A stretch of DNA of 64,000 nucleotides from Eudromia elegans (taxonomy: Eukaryota; Chordata; Aves; Tinamiformes; Tinamidae): positions 6,379,151 through 6,443,150 of the forward strand of contig PTEX01000015.1 in assembly GCA_003342815.1 (NCBI GenBank). Reading direction: 5' to 3'. Positions within the stretch are counted from its first letter, which is position 1; each line of letters begins with the position of its first letter. Below, piece by piece: positions 12,346-26,207 of this stretch. The notes beneath the pieces were generated by a model. It was given only the letters and a program-made list of their open reading frames with translations, was not told the origin of the DNA and made no database searches. The position numbers were made by a program, and so were the translations under genes.

Positions 12346-15308
12346 GTTTGGCCTTTAGCTTTTTTTCTTTTTTTTTTTTTCCCCCCCTTTAGCTTATTAC
12401 AGAAATGAAGCTTTTGGTTCACTTTCTTTTTTTTAATACATAAATCTTTTTTCCTTTTTTTTTTTTCAAAATATATGTTATAATACAAGTACCTTTTCTT
12501 ATAGATTCTGTTTGCTTCTCTCAAATATTCAAACAAGGTCTAAGACTACATTTATTATCTTTGGAGAGTATGATATGTCATTCTTGACATTTTATTTATT
12601 TATAAAGTATATTGTTTATCTATAGTGCTACAGAAGAAGTTAGCAATATATAATGATGCAGTGGATGTTAATGGGATTCCAAATGTTTTGATTTATAACC
12701 CTAGTCTATAATTTTTTCCTTCTAAAGATTAATAATATCCTTCCTTTTTACATAAAGTTATCATTAAAGTGGTGCTAAGGGCGCTTTCCATCAGGCATGG
12801 GCAACTGTTGTACTGCTTTGCCAGAATCTTGACATTCAGTATACCCACTTGATATACTTGATATATATGGTGAAAAATAAGGGACAGAAGAACTGATGTG
12901 CCATATAACTATTTTAAATGTTGCAATGGTATTTTGGCATCTTTCAAAGAATGATGAGATATATAGTAAATTACAACTGTAATATGCATCTAATTCTTTT
13001 TTGAAATTTAAGGATATCTATTTTCTCCATGATGTCTTTCAGATAAAAGAACTGTTAATCTGTGAATAATTCATTCAGTTTACTGGCTTAATACTGTGCT
13101 TTTTCTTCCCTCTCCCTACTTTTCTATGCTTTAATTTTTCACTATTTTGTCTTTTCTGTCTTTTCCCTTCTTAATCATTAAATATACATATCCAGAATAA
13201 TTTTATTTTAAGTTTGTAATTTTTTTTTGATTGCACCACTACTACTTATGAATTCCACACAATTTTTTGTATTGTTCCAGAAGAAGCTCAATGGTGTTAA
13301 AATAAATAAGGTTATGGTGTTAAAATACACGGTGTTAAAATAAATAAAGTTAGTAGTAAGACAGAAACATGAGCTTAAGCTAAGGAGTGATATGGTTAAC
13401 TGAGGTGTTGCTTATTTCCCTTGCCATATTGATAAAAGTAAGATTGGTAGAGATAGCTGAGAGGATATTTATCTGGTTTAATAGAATGTACTGCCAGCAA
13501 ACCATCCACGCTAGATACTTAGAATTCATTGACTGGTTGTGAGGTTGCATAAATCTAGTTGGGTTTGGAGCAGTGTGGAAATTCTCTCCCTTTCGCAGGC
13601 TTTTGAGGAAGATATGTATCATTTGGAAACTCTTATTTGTAAATTGAGGATTCAGACATGCAAGCATACTTATATTGTATACCATTTATATGCCTTTCCT
13701 AGTTTTTAAATTTTCTGAGTTTAACTCTTTAAACTCTCTAAGTAACTAACTCTAACTCTATAAAAATGTTGGATAATATGTAATGAAGTTGTTTTTTCCT
13801 AATAAGCGAAACAACATGTAAGGCTATATCCCTTCACTCTAAGAGTGCAAGACCTGTTAACACTTTGGCCATGCTTCTAGCATTTTTTATTTTTAATGAA
13901 TTTGAGATAGATAAAATTGAGGTTTGGTGAGAATATATTACTCTATCTAATAGTAATAAGTTAAAACCCACATAAAACAACATGTCAGTATCGCATCTTT
14001 ACCAAAAGCATGCCGAGGATTTGTGAAAATCACTTACAAAAAGAACTTTTATTATTTGCAAAAGACCACCTAAGAACTATAATTAATAAAAATAAATGCT
14101 TTTTGAAAAGGACAGAAAGAAGGAGAGAAACCAATTCATTGCTGTCTTGGAAAGTAGAAAATTCTGCTCGCCAAAGCCCATCAGTCATGAAATGAATTCA
14201 TTTGAAAGCCAAGCATCAGTGGCATATACTTTTCAGAGAGTACAGATTACAAACCCCCATTATTAAAATGAAAAAAAAAAAAAAAGAGAAGATGGAAAAA
14301 TAGCAAGGGAAATGGCTATTATTATGTATTTTAGATGAGAAATTTTCTGCTGATTGAAAACATTGAAGGCAATTTGAAGACCATTCTTTGAAGGACACTT
14401 TAAATTTTGTATGAATGACCTTGTTCTTTTCAATAACAGTTGAGCTATAGCTGAGCATTAGGAGCACGAGGTAATGTCTTAATGCTCCACCTCCAAAATG
14501 GCACATTAAGCAGTGTTGTTTTGCAAAAGCAAAATGCAGCTTTTTGGAATGAAAAACATTTTTTTCTTTAGACAGGGAAAATTCTAGATATATGTATTTA
14601 TTTAAAAATAAAAAAGACCTTTTTTCCTGTTATAAAAATATTCAGAGAAAATAGTCTGATTTATGTCAATAAGAAAACAATGAGTCCATGTGCCTCCTTA
14701 GATATATTACTTAAATTATACTTTCTTTACTATAAAAATGCATATATCTAAATAAATAATGTTCCACATGCAAGTTATTGACTAGGTCCTGCCATTTTTA
14801 TGATACTGAAAATAGTTTACTTTTTAATGTGCCCTTTGCAGTGTGTAGTAAGGTGTATCCACAAGTGAATATGATCAAAAAAGTAAACACACAAGTCTTA
14901 CAAGGAATAATGCATGTTCTTGAAGCAGTGGCAGTAATATATACAAATTAAAAGATATGCTGCACAGTGGTAGGCATAGCATTTTTCTTATACTTTTAAG
15001 TTTGTATCTTTTTACTTTCATCTATTGAACAGAGTTTTGTTATTGTGACAGGCTTCTTGAAAAATATTTGTATAGTTTGCAATATGTTATTTTGCTAAAA
15101 TGAAATATTGACTATGAAAATATCAAACTGGACAACAAGAGGTATAGGGACAAGAAATAGAGAAAAAAGGAAAAAATCATGTTTAGAAAAGTAGAATAAC
15201 TTAATATTTCTGTAATTAATAATTGTAGAAAAATGCAGAAAATAACTGAATGAAAACAATGAGAAGTCACTAGATACACAAAAATCTATGTAAAGGAAAG
15301 AAGGTTTT

Positions 15309-15403
15309 AAAATAAAATAAAATAAAATAAAATAAAATAAAATAAAATAAAATAAAATAAAATAAAATAAAATAAAATAAAATAAAATAAAATAAAATAA
15401 AAA
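15309..15403. repeat. (AAAAT)n pentanucleotide microsatellite
   Basis: About 19 almost perfect units of AAAAT span roughly 95 bp. On the minus strand it gives a repeating Phe-Ile-Leu-Phe-Tyr open frame, which is an artefact of the five-base period. Confidence 0.98.
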
Positions 15404-16207
15404 TATAATGGCAAAGGACGACAGTACTATTTGCAGATTTATTTGTGTCTCTCTCAGTATATCCAACGCATAATAAAATAGGAATTACGGTACTTGAGTA
15501 GTATTTCCATATTACTCTGACAAAGGTTCACTGATACATATATACTATGGTTTGGAATTGCTAACTTTAAATAAATGATTCCAAATGAAAATCAATAGGT
15601 TTTGTACTTCAAGTACACTATACACTAGTGACTATGATAATCCCACTTTTTTTCCTAATAAGTGCCTGGAACTGTTCAGACCAGTACCTAGTTTAATTCC
15701 TGAGTTCACTTTGCAAATGATCTGTTTTCCCCCTTAGTATGCTGTTCTGTATAATTCCATAAGAATGTATATCTTCCGCAATAGATTTCTTTCACTCATA
15801 TACTTTTGTCTTTTTTTTACATGATTTCACTACATTTGATCTTTCTTTTTCCACTTCCATCTGTTGCCTTTCTTCTGAATAAGCACAAAAAATCTGCTTG
15901 TTAGTGCAGCACTCTTTCAGTGTTCAAATCCCTTCCAAAAACTCACTTCAGTACAACTATATATATATATAAAAAAATTAATATTAGCTATTGATCAATG
16001 AATTCCTTTACTAAACTTCTCAGTGTGTCTCTGACATCTTGTTTCTCTTCTTTGAGATTTAAAGTTCTTTATGGATACAGAGTGTCACAGTTCATTTTGT
16101 ACAGATGCTAATAATTTGCAATTAAATAATTAGATTTTGATTGCTGTTTTCCATTTTCAAGTAAGGCAGACCATACAGGCAAGAAAATATATCGACATGT
16201 ATGTGTG

Positions 16208-16227
16208 TATATATATATATATATATA
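16208..16227. repeat. (TA)n microsatellite
   Basis: About ten uninterrupted TA units, preceded by a short TG-rich stretch. Confidence 0.9.
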
Positions 16228-19200
16228 AAAGTTTTAGAACTGGAATTATTTTTCTCATTTATGATTGGTTAGAGGCACTGTAGAGTGATTTGTAAACCTG
16301 ATTATACCTTGTGATGGATAATGCTTAATTTATTTTCAAGAGCACAGTGCCAAGTCTAAAAGAAGAATAAGCCAATAAAAGCATCACTTCATCATGTAGA
16401 TAATTCATATCCACATTTTTTTTCACTTTCAGCTGTATTAAAACATTATAAAAATAAAGTCATTGAACAAAGAACATCATAGGGCTCATTCAAGGCTCTA
16501 TTTAGCTGAAAATTATTCATAACCAATAGAAATGACATTTTAGCTTTAGGTTGCCAATGTGAACTTTATTAGTATGTCATTAATCATTGTCTCGGAGGTG
16601 ACACCTGAGGAAAATGATTTAGTGGAGTTTAGAGCATTCAAATGTAACACTGAAAATATCACATTTATTTCCAGTATCAATCAGTCAATGAAACACATAT
16701 TAACAAAAAATGACATTTATGTACATTTAAATCTGCTCACAGCATAATGCACAGCTTTCTATTCAGGAGTACTTTTAATTTTTTTCACATTTTATTTAAG
16801 TTTACGGTTTAAATAAGAATCCTCTATTACCAATTTATTTGATTTAAAATCTGTGTAATAAAATATGTTTGAGAGAAGATGGTAGAGATTGGAAACGTAT
16901 GCTTAAAAGTAACACTTGTTGAAAAAATAGATATTAAAAAAAACCCCACACATCCACAAAAAAACTCAAGAAACGTCACCTCTCCAGATTGGCTGTATAG
17001 CCAACATTGAACTGCTAATATGGTAATAATATAAAGACTTTTTTAAAATTTATTTTGAGATAAAAAAAAAAGGGAATTATCCCACTATCATCAAGTAAGG
17101 AAACAGAGATTCTTATCTTTTAAAGCAAAACAACTTTTGTGTAGCTTACTCAAGTCATGTGATTTTGACTGAACAATAAGATGGTGTATTCATGTGCAGT
17201 CTCTCTTCGTTTCTATTCTTTTCTGTTATTAACACTTCTCTTAATTTTCAACTTTACTAGATTCAGGGTGCCATAATATTTTTTCCTCTAGTTTTCCCTA
17301 GGAACTCACTAAAACTGAAAAGAATAAACAGACTATCAATTAAAAAAACAAAAATAGTTTTTCATATATGAGAAATATTATAATTGCTTTTAGAGGAAGA
17401 GGGAATCAGCTTTTTCCTAATCTGTAGACTTTTCAGTATTAAATACTGTCCTAATACAAAAAATAAAATCTGTTACTGAGAAGTAAAACATATCATTAGA
17501 ATAATTTCTAATTTCTTTAAGTGTAAATTAAAACATATATTTATTTTACAAATAAAACTAGACATATTTAGTATTATAAATAGTTCTTTTTTAAAAGATT
17601 CTTATTTTTCATATTAATGAAAGTTTTTTTCACTATCTCCTTCTTAAAAGAAAAATGTTCAAAATATACACAGTGTATTTTATTGTTTTCTGAAAATTGT
17701 TTATCCTACCTCTCATGCACTCAAGTAGCATGTAGAAATTTAATTACTATATAAAAAAACAGAGAAACATGTCTGTAAACTATAGCATACCCTATATGTT
17801 AGAAGTGCATGCTCCACAATTATGATACAAAACCTGGTTTTAGAAGCTTGATAATATTTTAAAACTTACCATGACAAGGAGCATGAGAAAAGAAACTACA
17901 CAAGTGTGATCAAAAATTAAGCTTGAACGTGTGCTTATGTGTATGAAATATTTATGTGCATGAAATATGAAATTTAAGCATACTAAAAGGACACAGTAAG
18001 AAATAGGAGACTGTATAATAACTGGGGACTGCTTCTTCAGAGGGAAAACAAACCTACTAGACATCTAGTCTCTCTAGTCAATAAAATATTAGCTTTCTAG
18101 AAGTCCCTGAAGTCCAGGTATATTTGATTTGTCCATCTTAAGAATAAAAATTGTCCACATATCAGGAATCTACAACAACGAAGAGTTTGAAAAACAATAG
18201 CCACAAATCAAAAATTTATCTGAGAAATGAACATCTTTCCTCTCTAAAGACAGATCAGTGTCATTCTTAGGCCTAGTTTTCCTTGTGTTAGCATAGCAGC
18301 ATTACAAGAAACAAACATCTGTGCCTCAATGAGGATTTCGGGAGTAAGAGATATCTAGCTGAGAGACAATGTGAGAAAGTACTATAAAGGGAAATGAGTG
18401 ATGTAAGAGCAAATTCACTGGGGTAGGAGTTGCAGTCTGAAGTTTGATCTGAACTGAGCCAAACACTTCCTAAATGACCGCAAAATGTGACATTCATTTC
18501 TGGCTTTAAAAGCACAGCATTTTTGTGCAGAGGCATGTCTGAGAACGTGAAATGTTTGAAGATCAGACGGGAGCAGGGTCCTCTTGAAGAAGTACAGGTG
18601 GATTTATTTGCTCATTGCTTTGATCAGGCATACGGTCCCCTTATTTTTGAATTCAGCCTTAACCATTGTGGAAGAGGCACAACAGCCTCTACTAGCACAA
18701 GTAATGCTCTTCCCATTGCAAGGTGGTGGGGTCCTTCCATCCGCTTGAAAGAGCTGGTTGTGAACAACTGCTCTTCTCTAAGTGTGCCTTGGATTTCTCA
18801 TATCTTAAATGAGGACCATTCAATCTGAAATCCAGAATATTCTTAAATAAAAGGTATTTTATAAGCATATTGTTTTGCTGCAAATGAAATAAACTGAGAT
18901 GTCCACACAGGTGTATTTACTCAGATGATATGTGAATACACCAAAGGTATGCAGAACAGTTTCGCTGGGTCTCTTTTTGAATCACTTTAGTAATGCAGAA
19001 TGACTATGAAAAACAAGCAAAGAAAAAACACACAAAACCTTAACTTAACGATCTAGCAAGTTTTCATGTAAACAACTCTATCTTAGCCAAAATATGAGAA
19101 TATAGTCTAAAAGAAGAAAGCATAGAAAGCCTACGAGAGCCCAGAATCTACCCCTAGCCCAATAAAATAAATCAAGGACATCTCAAGGTTCTATAAGTAT

Positions 19201-19314
19201 TAATACTTAGCAGAACCTATTTTGCTTGAGATAAAGGTCAGGAATTCATTTACAACACCATTATCACAAATATGAAATCTTGCATGGATGGGGATTCAAA
19301 CATGGGCTGGCTAC

Positions 19315-19338
19315 TACAGGTTGCTACAGCAACCTGTA
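19315..19338. repeat. Perfect short inverted repeat (10-bp arms, 4-nt loop)
   Basis: The arms TACAGGTTGC and GCAACCTGTA are perfectly complementary with the loop TACA between them. No T-run follows, no gene lies nearby, and it is not part of a recognised repeat. It can fold as a hairpin, but nothing shows a function. Confidence 0.85.
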
Positions 19339-21324
19339 AGGGCTGAAAACCAGGTTCAATGAAGTCAAAAGTCAGGAAGCTGAAGTTAGAGCAGACCTCA
19401 TTGTTCATTTTATGTTATTCTACTAGACTGACTTATTCCTGACATTTTAGACACAATAAAACAGAATAAATATGATTCTTTGTGTATGATTCACTGCAGG
19501 AATATTAATTAATACGTTCATTAAACTGTTCTTTCCTATGTGCAAGCAATGATAAGTTGTTTTCTGATTTTAAAGGAAGAATGTTTTTATTACTGTGTTT
19601 GTGAATTAGTAATGAATGAATTGCATGGCGGTAATGATATAATTCAGACATGTGAATAATAAATTAGTTTTTCAGTGAATACTGAATTTGAATACTCGTA
19701 TGCAAAACAGAGAATATTTTGCCTTTGGAGTCCATGACTTTTTCAATATTTGGAAAATTAGGTAGCTCCCCTGTTCATCTGTGGACAAAGATATGTTCCA
19801 GTACACAGAGAAACGATTTTAAAGAAATGGCAGAAGGTAATTTTTAAGCCTAATAAAAAACATGTATTCTGAAAAAAACCCAGTTCTTATTGTTTGACAC
19901 ATTTAAATATTTTTAGGAAAATAGGCTTCACTGAGATCTGTTTAATCCAGTTAAATAAAATTCTGATGAATTTATACAATAGCTCTAAAAATCACATTTG
20001 TTCAGAAAAGTTTGGCTCACCAGAATCTTAGATGTTTTTTTCCATCTATAGTAAATCAATGAGTGCAATGAAAGTATGGTAAAATGGTATGGAAAACAAC
20101 ACCTTTTGCGTTTGTCCTTTTAATCATTAGTCTACCAGGACAGGATACCAATGACTTTTTCACTTTTTTTTTTAACTATTTATTCATTGTTGATATTTTC
20201 TATAAAAACATCATTTCCCTAATCTGTATTCTATTCTAGCAATTCTATAAAAAGAATAATATTCTATTATTTTATAATAACTTTGATGGTATTTTCTATA
20301 TATGATAACTTTTAAGTATTTTTTTGCTGCTTTCTGAAATGTGCCTTCTTAGTCATGTTATAAATGAATCACAATAGGCTTATGAGCAGCAGAACAAATG
20401 ATTAGGGATATGAAATGCATATTAAGAATAAATAGGAATATTAGGTCATAGTACTGGGAAAAGAGATGTATAAAAGAAGACAAACATGTAAAAACATTAG
20501 AAATTTAACTTGGTAAACTCTACAGGCATTGATATATACTTTTGGTTTTTACATTCCTTGATTGCTTTCAACAGTGTTTCTTACTTCCAGAGCTAATATA
20601 TTTTTCTCAATTTTTTTCCTCTAGAATCCATACCTTTGCATCACCAGAAACTATTAAGAGTATTCAGACCCTTCAAAAGATGTCTAATTTTCAAAACCTA
20701 TTTCACATTCAGAAGACTTTTTAAAAAATATTTTGAGTTGAGGTTTAGGTGTATGCATGTATACATATAAAAAAATATATATATGTGTGTGTATGAATAT
20801 ATATATATAAACCCCATATAAGCCATAAAATAACACTCTGCAATATAAAATGGTTTATATATTGCATTTTTTAACAAATTAAAATTATTTAAGATAATTA
20901 TTAAAATATTTCTTTTTTCATTGCATTCAATTTTTTTTCCAAAATGAAAGGAACCATTTTAAAAACATGCCAATTTAATATAACTGAAGTGACTCATGTT
21001 GAACCACATGAAATTAGAACCTTGAAATTTTCTTGAGAGCAAGTTTTAAACGTTATCTAAAAATATACATATCAAGAAACTATCCCCCATAACATCCCTA
21101 TAGACAAGCTGGTGAAGTATCAGCTAGGTAATTGGAGGTGGATTGAAAACTGGCTAAAGGTTGTGATGAGCATCACAAAGTCCACCTGAAGGTCAGGCAC
21201 TAGTGATGTGCCCAAGGAGTCAATGTTAGGATCAATACTAATTATAATATTAAAAAATTACCTTGATGAAGGGACAAAGGGAACCCTCAAAAAGTTTGCC
21301 TAGTGATATACTAGGAGGAGTGGC

Positions 21325-21900
21325 TGTGAAGTGCTGAACCACAGGCCCAAGTCAGATCAGGCTTACAGCTGAATAAGGCTCTGCCTTTGTAGAAATACAG
21401 AGAACTTGCCTGAAAATTGCTTATGCCATCCTTCACATAGGCTAATGAAACTTTTGTAGGCTCTCATGCAAGCGTTTTTGACCTTGAAGGGAACCTTGCC
21501 ATCTGAAGCCAGGGCTCTGGCCAGGTCCCTGCCCCAGATGATAAGGAAAGTAGGACATATCGCTAACAAAGAAAATGCAAATTTTGCTTATTTGATTTTA
21601 TAAAAGCTGGATCCTCTGGCAGCGACTTTGGGGACCTCACTTAGGGGTGGATGCCATAAGACCTCCCATTTGCCAGGGAGATTCTCTAAGTAAGTCCTCA
21701 CTGCAACAAGGGCGACTGCGGATCTGGATCATGGTAGTGTATTTAGGCAGTTGGTGATGTATCTTTTTCTTAATCAGTATTCTCTCTCTCTCATATAGTA
21801 ATGGTTGAGTGCATTACCTTGCTTGTTTTGTCTGTGAACACCTAGCACATTATAAGCTTATTGTTTTGTTAGATATATCATTTCATTGCATTCCCACTCA
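21325..21900 (+). mobile_element. ERVL-like solo LTR inserted in CR1
   Basis: A 576-bp block begins TGTGAAGTGC and ends CCCACTCA. It is flanked by GTGGC (21320-21324) and GTGGA (21901-21905), a 5-bp target duplication with one mismatch, and 5 bp fits ERVL-type elements. A TATAAAA box lies at 21599-21605 on the plus strand, so transcription would have run left to right, as in the host CR1. No internal region is present, so it is a solo LTR. The CR1 sequence on either side is contiguous without it. The family name is my inference from the duplication length and general look. Confidence 0.75.
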
Positions 21901-22332
21901 GTGGAACTTTGAGAGGCTGGAGAAATGGGCAGGGAGGAACCTTATGAAGTTCAACAAAAGAAAACATTGAGTCCAGCAAGTGGGAAGGATTAACCTCTTG
22001 CACCAGTAAAAGCCAAGGTCTGAGCAGTTGTAGAGCAGTTTTGCAGAAAAGGGCCTGGTGGACTTGGTGATTAGCAAGTGGACCATGAGCTATTGCTTTG
22101 CTTTCATGTCAAAAGCCAATGCTTAGCTACATTAGAAAAAAAAGTTGCAGCAATTTGAGGAAGGTAATGCTCTCCCTCTACTAATACGTTGTGAGGACAC
22201 ATCTGGAATGCAGTGACAGGTTCTGGTCCCCAATACAAGAAAGATACAGCCATACTGGAGTGAGTCCAGTAAAAGGCTGCAAAGATGATCAGCAGACCAT
22301 GGCATCTTTCCTATGAAGAAGGGCTTGGAGGT

Positions 22333-22403
22333 GCTGATCACAACCTTGCACTTTAGCCAGTTTTCAATCCACCTCCAAAAATCTAGCCTATAATTCACTA
22401 GCT
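22333..22403 (-). repeat. Inverted copy of the same CR1's RT segment
   Basis: The reverse complement of this 71-bp piece matches 21106-21172 of the same element. It includes a 27-bp perfect block around 'ggtggattgaaaactggcta', with a 5-bp difference and scattered substitutions outside the block. Normal plus-strand CR1 continues on both sides (the 'YEEGLE' block before, 'agaagagaagattcaggg' after). The segment therefore replaces about 20 bp of the expected 'LGLFSLEK' region with a foreign inverted patch. A template-switching or repair event would explain this. Confidence 0.85.
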
Positions 22404-22755
22404 GTTTCTTCTGCAGAAGAGAAGATTCAGGGGATCTGATCAGTATGTACAAATCCTTGGGATAATATCTAAAGAAAACTGAGCCAGACTCTTCTCAGTA
22501 GTGTTGAGTGTTAGGCAACTGGCACAAATCTAAAGAGGGAAAATTCCATCTCAACGAAAGTGGGCATCTTTTCATTGTAAGGGTGTTCAAACCCTGTAAC
22601 AGATTTCCCATGGAGGTTGTAAAGTATCCAACCTTGTTAAACTTTTCTAACTAGACACAGTCCTGGGCAAGGTGCTCTTGCTGACCCTGCAAAGGAGTTG
22701 GACATGGTGATCTCCAGAGGTCCCTCCCTATGAAATAGTCTGTGATTTTGCATTT

Positions 22756-25700
22756 TTATGAAAACTAGCCCGCTCCTGTAAAAGAAAAATATTTTATTAT
22801 CTATCAATTAAATATCAGGGCCTTCAAAAAAAGATTCTGCATTTGTGGAAAATATGCAAAAAACAAATGACGCTAATCAAAGATATCCAAAGGTATACAG
22901 AAAAAAAAAGGACAGATGAAAAGAGACCAAAAGAATAGCAGAGTGAGCTTAAAAGCTGCATGACTGGTGAATTCTTGCTTCTTTTTGACTATTACTATTA
23001 GTTTATTTTCAACCTGAATATAAATTCATTGTCCAAGGGAGAGATTTAGATATGCCTGAACCACCTTCGCAGAAATTATTCAAATCCTATGACAGTAAAT
23101 GGCTTAATCCCATATTTGTTCAGCAATACTGGAGAAGAGCAACAAATTAAACTAAATTGGCATAGTTTATTAAAGCTTTCTCTGTCTTCTCCTCTTCACA
23201 CTATATTTTTGGCTTCAAAGTGATACATATTGAGGTTAGTGCTTTATCTTTACATTCTTCACATGATTTTTGCACTAGTAGCTTTTAATTAAAAATACCT
23301 GGTTTTATATAACTGTATCTGTGAGATAAAACTTGTACTGAGTAGATCTTTATAGTTGGAGTGGCAGGCAATTCTCACAGTACAGATTGTGTCTTCCTCC
23401 CATTTCCATTCTCAAATAGTTTTTTGTCTAGTGTGGGTCATTTGAATTAAGTGACTATATTTTTTCTAATCATTTGATTCATTCTCCTACTTATTTAAAA
23501 TGCTTCTTAGAGAAAATAAAATTTTAAAAGTATTATGGTGTTGTAAGACAGGCACAAATTGACAAGGGTTTTCTAGAAACTTTCTTTGCCATGTTGCAAC
23601 TTTGATTTACTTTTTTTCAGCCATTTTAACCTCCATCAATTTTTTAAACTAGGACATTTTTCCTCTACAGTAAGTAAACTATTAGAGTATATTGAGGGAT
23701 AGCATAAAAAGGACACCTGTGCACTAATGAGATAACAGAAGATCTGCTAAATGAATACTGAAAAGTAACATATTGCCTCCTTACCTTTTTGAATGAGATA
23801 AGAAATGATGACAATAGTAGCTGAGATGAGAGAATTTTCTGGGATTTTCTTAATCCTTTAGCAAATTATAGGAACACATTTTTCTTTGCTTTGCCGGATA
23901 GAAAGAAGACAAGGGTTAAAAACCTGCTTTAAAATATCACATAAAGACCTTGGGTACTAATATGGAAGCTGCACTGCTCAATGCTCAAGATCAAAGTAGG
24001 GAGTGGAACACAGATGAAAGGAATATGCCAAATATATGATAGAAAGTCACAGTTCAAACCCTACAATATATGCATTCCTCAGAAGAAAATTCAGTTAGCA
24101 ACTTGTTGAATTTCTTTATGATTCAGAACTTTGAGAAAGTAGTTAATGAAGAGTGCATGCATCAAAAGGAGTTCAGGTAGATAAGACTCAACTGTATAAT
24201 TGGCTTCATTGGCTTCACACATGGGAAATGAAATCTAATATTGAAGAACTGAAGGTATCACACATGTGATTTTAAATGTATAATAAGTAGAGAATGAATA
24301 GCACTGACTGCATTGTAAGCAGTGGTCTTTGAAAAGTGTCTGTAAATTAAAACAGATTGCAAAAAGTAAGTCTAAAAATTGTGTAGAATACATGGCTGTA
24401 GCTGGTGTAGACCGTACTCACATACAATAGTAGTCAAAACCCTGCTGTTTTTCACACAATAAAAATATTTGTCAGAGAAGAAGCAAATGCCAATTCCACT
24501 GCTGTAATATAAAGATTTACACAATTTGGCAATATAGAAATTAGAATTATATTTCTAATGCAATAATACTCTAAGGATCCTGGCATGAAATCTTCACACT
24601 AATATGGTCAGTAATATTGAAAATCTCCACTCGGATGCAGAAACACAAAAATAATACAAGCAGGGCACTAATTTTTGTAATTTCCTCATTTCAATGAAGT
24701 CTCTGCAAAATGTAAAGGTTCCAAAACGTAGTGTCATGTTATCATACTTTGCTAATTAGCACAAGTATGATAGCTAGCAAAACCTTTGAAGCCATCTTCT
24801 CTGAAGATTCCTTAGTTCCCATACGAAATCATGATTGTATCAGACACTTGTTTGTTTTATGAATCCTTCAGAGTTTTTCAGGGTTCTGCTCTTAAATTTT
24901 GAATTTGGAGAAGGAAACTGAACTTGCCATGGTAACACAGACATCAAAAGCAACAAGGTACTAGCCTCATCTGGGGTATTTTTCTAATTTCCTTGCTTGT
25001 CTTCTAAAGAACTGAACTGCAGATCTAGAATAATAGGTAAAGGCTTATCATCTGTATTTGCTATGTATTTAAAGCATACAAATTGATAAATTAACTAAAG
25101 TCAAGAAATGTAGAATCATGTTAGAAACTAATTAATCCTTTATACTTTACATGCATATATATCATTACCATATATATAATACTTATTCTATCCATGCGTT
25201 AACAAGAGCTTTATTTTTTATTTTTTAATTTTTACCAGAGCTTTATTTTAACAAGAGCTTTCTATTTTTAACATGTTTACATGGCACGATTTTAAGTTAG
25301 GTACATTAAAATAATTTTTAAAATTATTACTTGCATATTCCAAAAGTTTATATATCAAATAATCACTAAAATGTGTTATGTATATTAAAATTCAAGGTTT
25401 TTAGGAGAAACAGAGTCATTCCCATAAGACCTTACTGAGATTAAATTATAATATGTTCAGTCTGTTAATTATAGAATGTAGTACCAGGAACTGTGGAGCT
25501 TTTCACTTTTAACATGTTTTCATTGTAATGAAATGGAATGGGAAAATGTTTCAACACTTTTTGAGTCCTTATTTCAGAAGAAAGCAGAGGTGATACATGA
25601 CTAAATTATTGAAATTGTACCACACACATAATAAATAAAAGCATCTCTAGACAGGAAAAAGAAAACAAGCTCTCTTGATAGCTGCCTTTGTCAGCATGTT

Positions 25701-26170
25701 CAAAGATTATTTATATCTGAAATTTGGAATTATTTTGGGATACTATACAGAACAGAAAAAGGTAAGTCCTTTGTGATCAAGACATTTGCTTGAGGCTTTG
25801 GTTTTCTGCTGCTATTTAGGACTAAAGAAGTATTATTTCCCTAGAAAGAAATCCTAACAGTCTGTCCTACAGTATTTTACGTAAAGCAAAAAAAAATTTT
25901 TTCTGCTTGAAAAATCAAGGTAGCTGTTATTTTAGCCAGGCCATAACCCAACTTCACTCTTGGTAAGCTGAAATGAAAAGAAAATTCTGAAAATCCTGTT
26001 TAAAAATCCTGAAAGTCCTGGATACTTGCTTGCTAGGTTGAGCCAAACCTTTAATGAATGAAATGATTTGAAAGCACCCTAGACTTTCTATCAGCTATGA
26101 TGATTACTTTCAAAATTACTTTAACTGTAATCTTTTTGGTCTGTGCAAGAAAATCATTCTGCCAAATATC

Positions 26171-26207
<37 letters not shown>

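Larger units (their letters stand above)
12346..21077. other. AT-rich non-coding DNA with microsatellites, no gene seen
   Basis: No gene or large repeat is recognised. The stretch holds the (AAAAT)n tract near 15.3 kb, short (TA)n tracts near 15.96, 16.21 and 20.77-20.81 kb, a 10-bp-arm hairpin at 19315-19338 and T- or A-runs. A 113-codon open frame at 18487-18828 has no start context, motif or composition that marks it as real. Confidence 0.55.
21078..22755 (+). mobile_element. Old CR1 LINE, RT region to 3' end, with nested insertions
   Basis: On the plus strand the element starts in the RT region ('cataacatccctatagacaa', giving 'NIPIDKL', then 'WRWIENWLK'). It continues through 'YLDEGTKGTLKKFA' and, after the inserted LTR, resumes with 'GRNLMKFNK', 'RPHLECSDRFWSP'-like and 'SYEEGLE' coding blocks. 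The recognisable 3' end is 'gatctccagaggtccctccc' near 22700-22725, ending in a degraded 'gtctgtgattttgc'. The frame is broken repeatedly. Two things interrupt it: an ERVL-like solo LTR (21325-21900) and an inverted copy of its own RT segment (22333-22403). It is 5'-truncated like most CR1 copies and is one of the more diverged ones here. Confidence 0.9.

Noticed and set aside
15095-15466. 123-codon minus-strand open frame rich in Phe, Tyr, Ile and Leu (membrane-like)
   Set aside because: It is produced by the (AAAAT)n repeat; the hydrophobic pattern is the translation of the pentamer.
18487-18828. 113-codon plus-strand open frame
   Set aside because: No domain or motif recognised, no clear promoter or splice context. 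The sequence around it is only slightly less AT-rich than the rest, so chance is the simplest reading.
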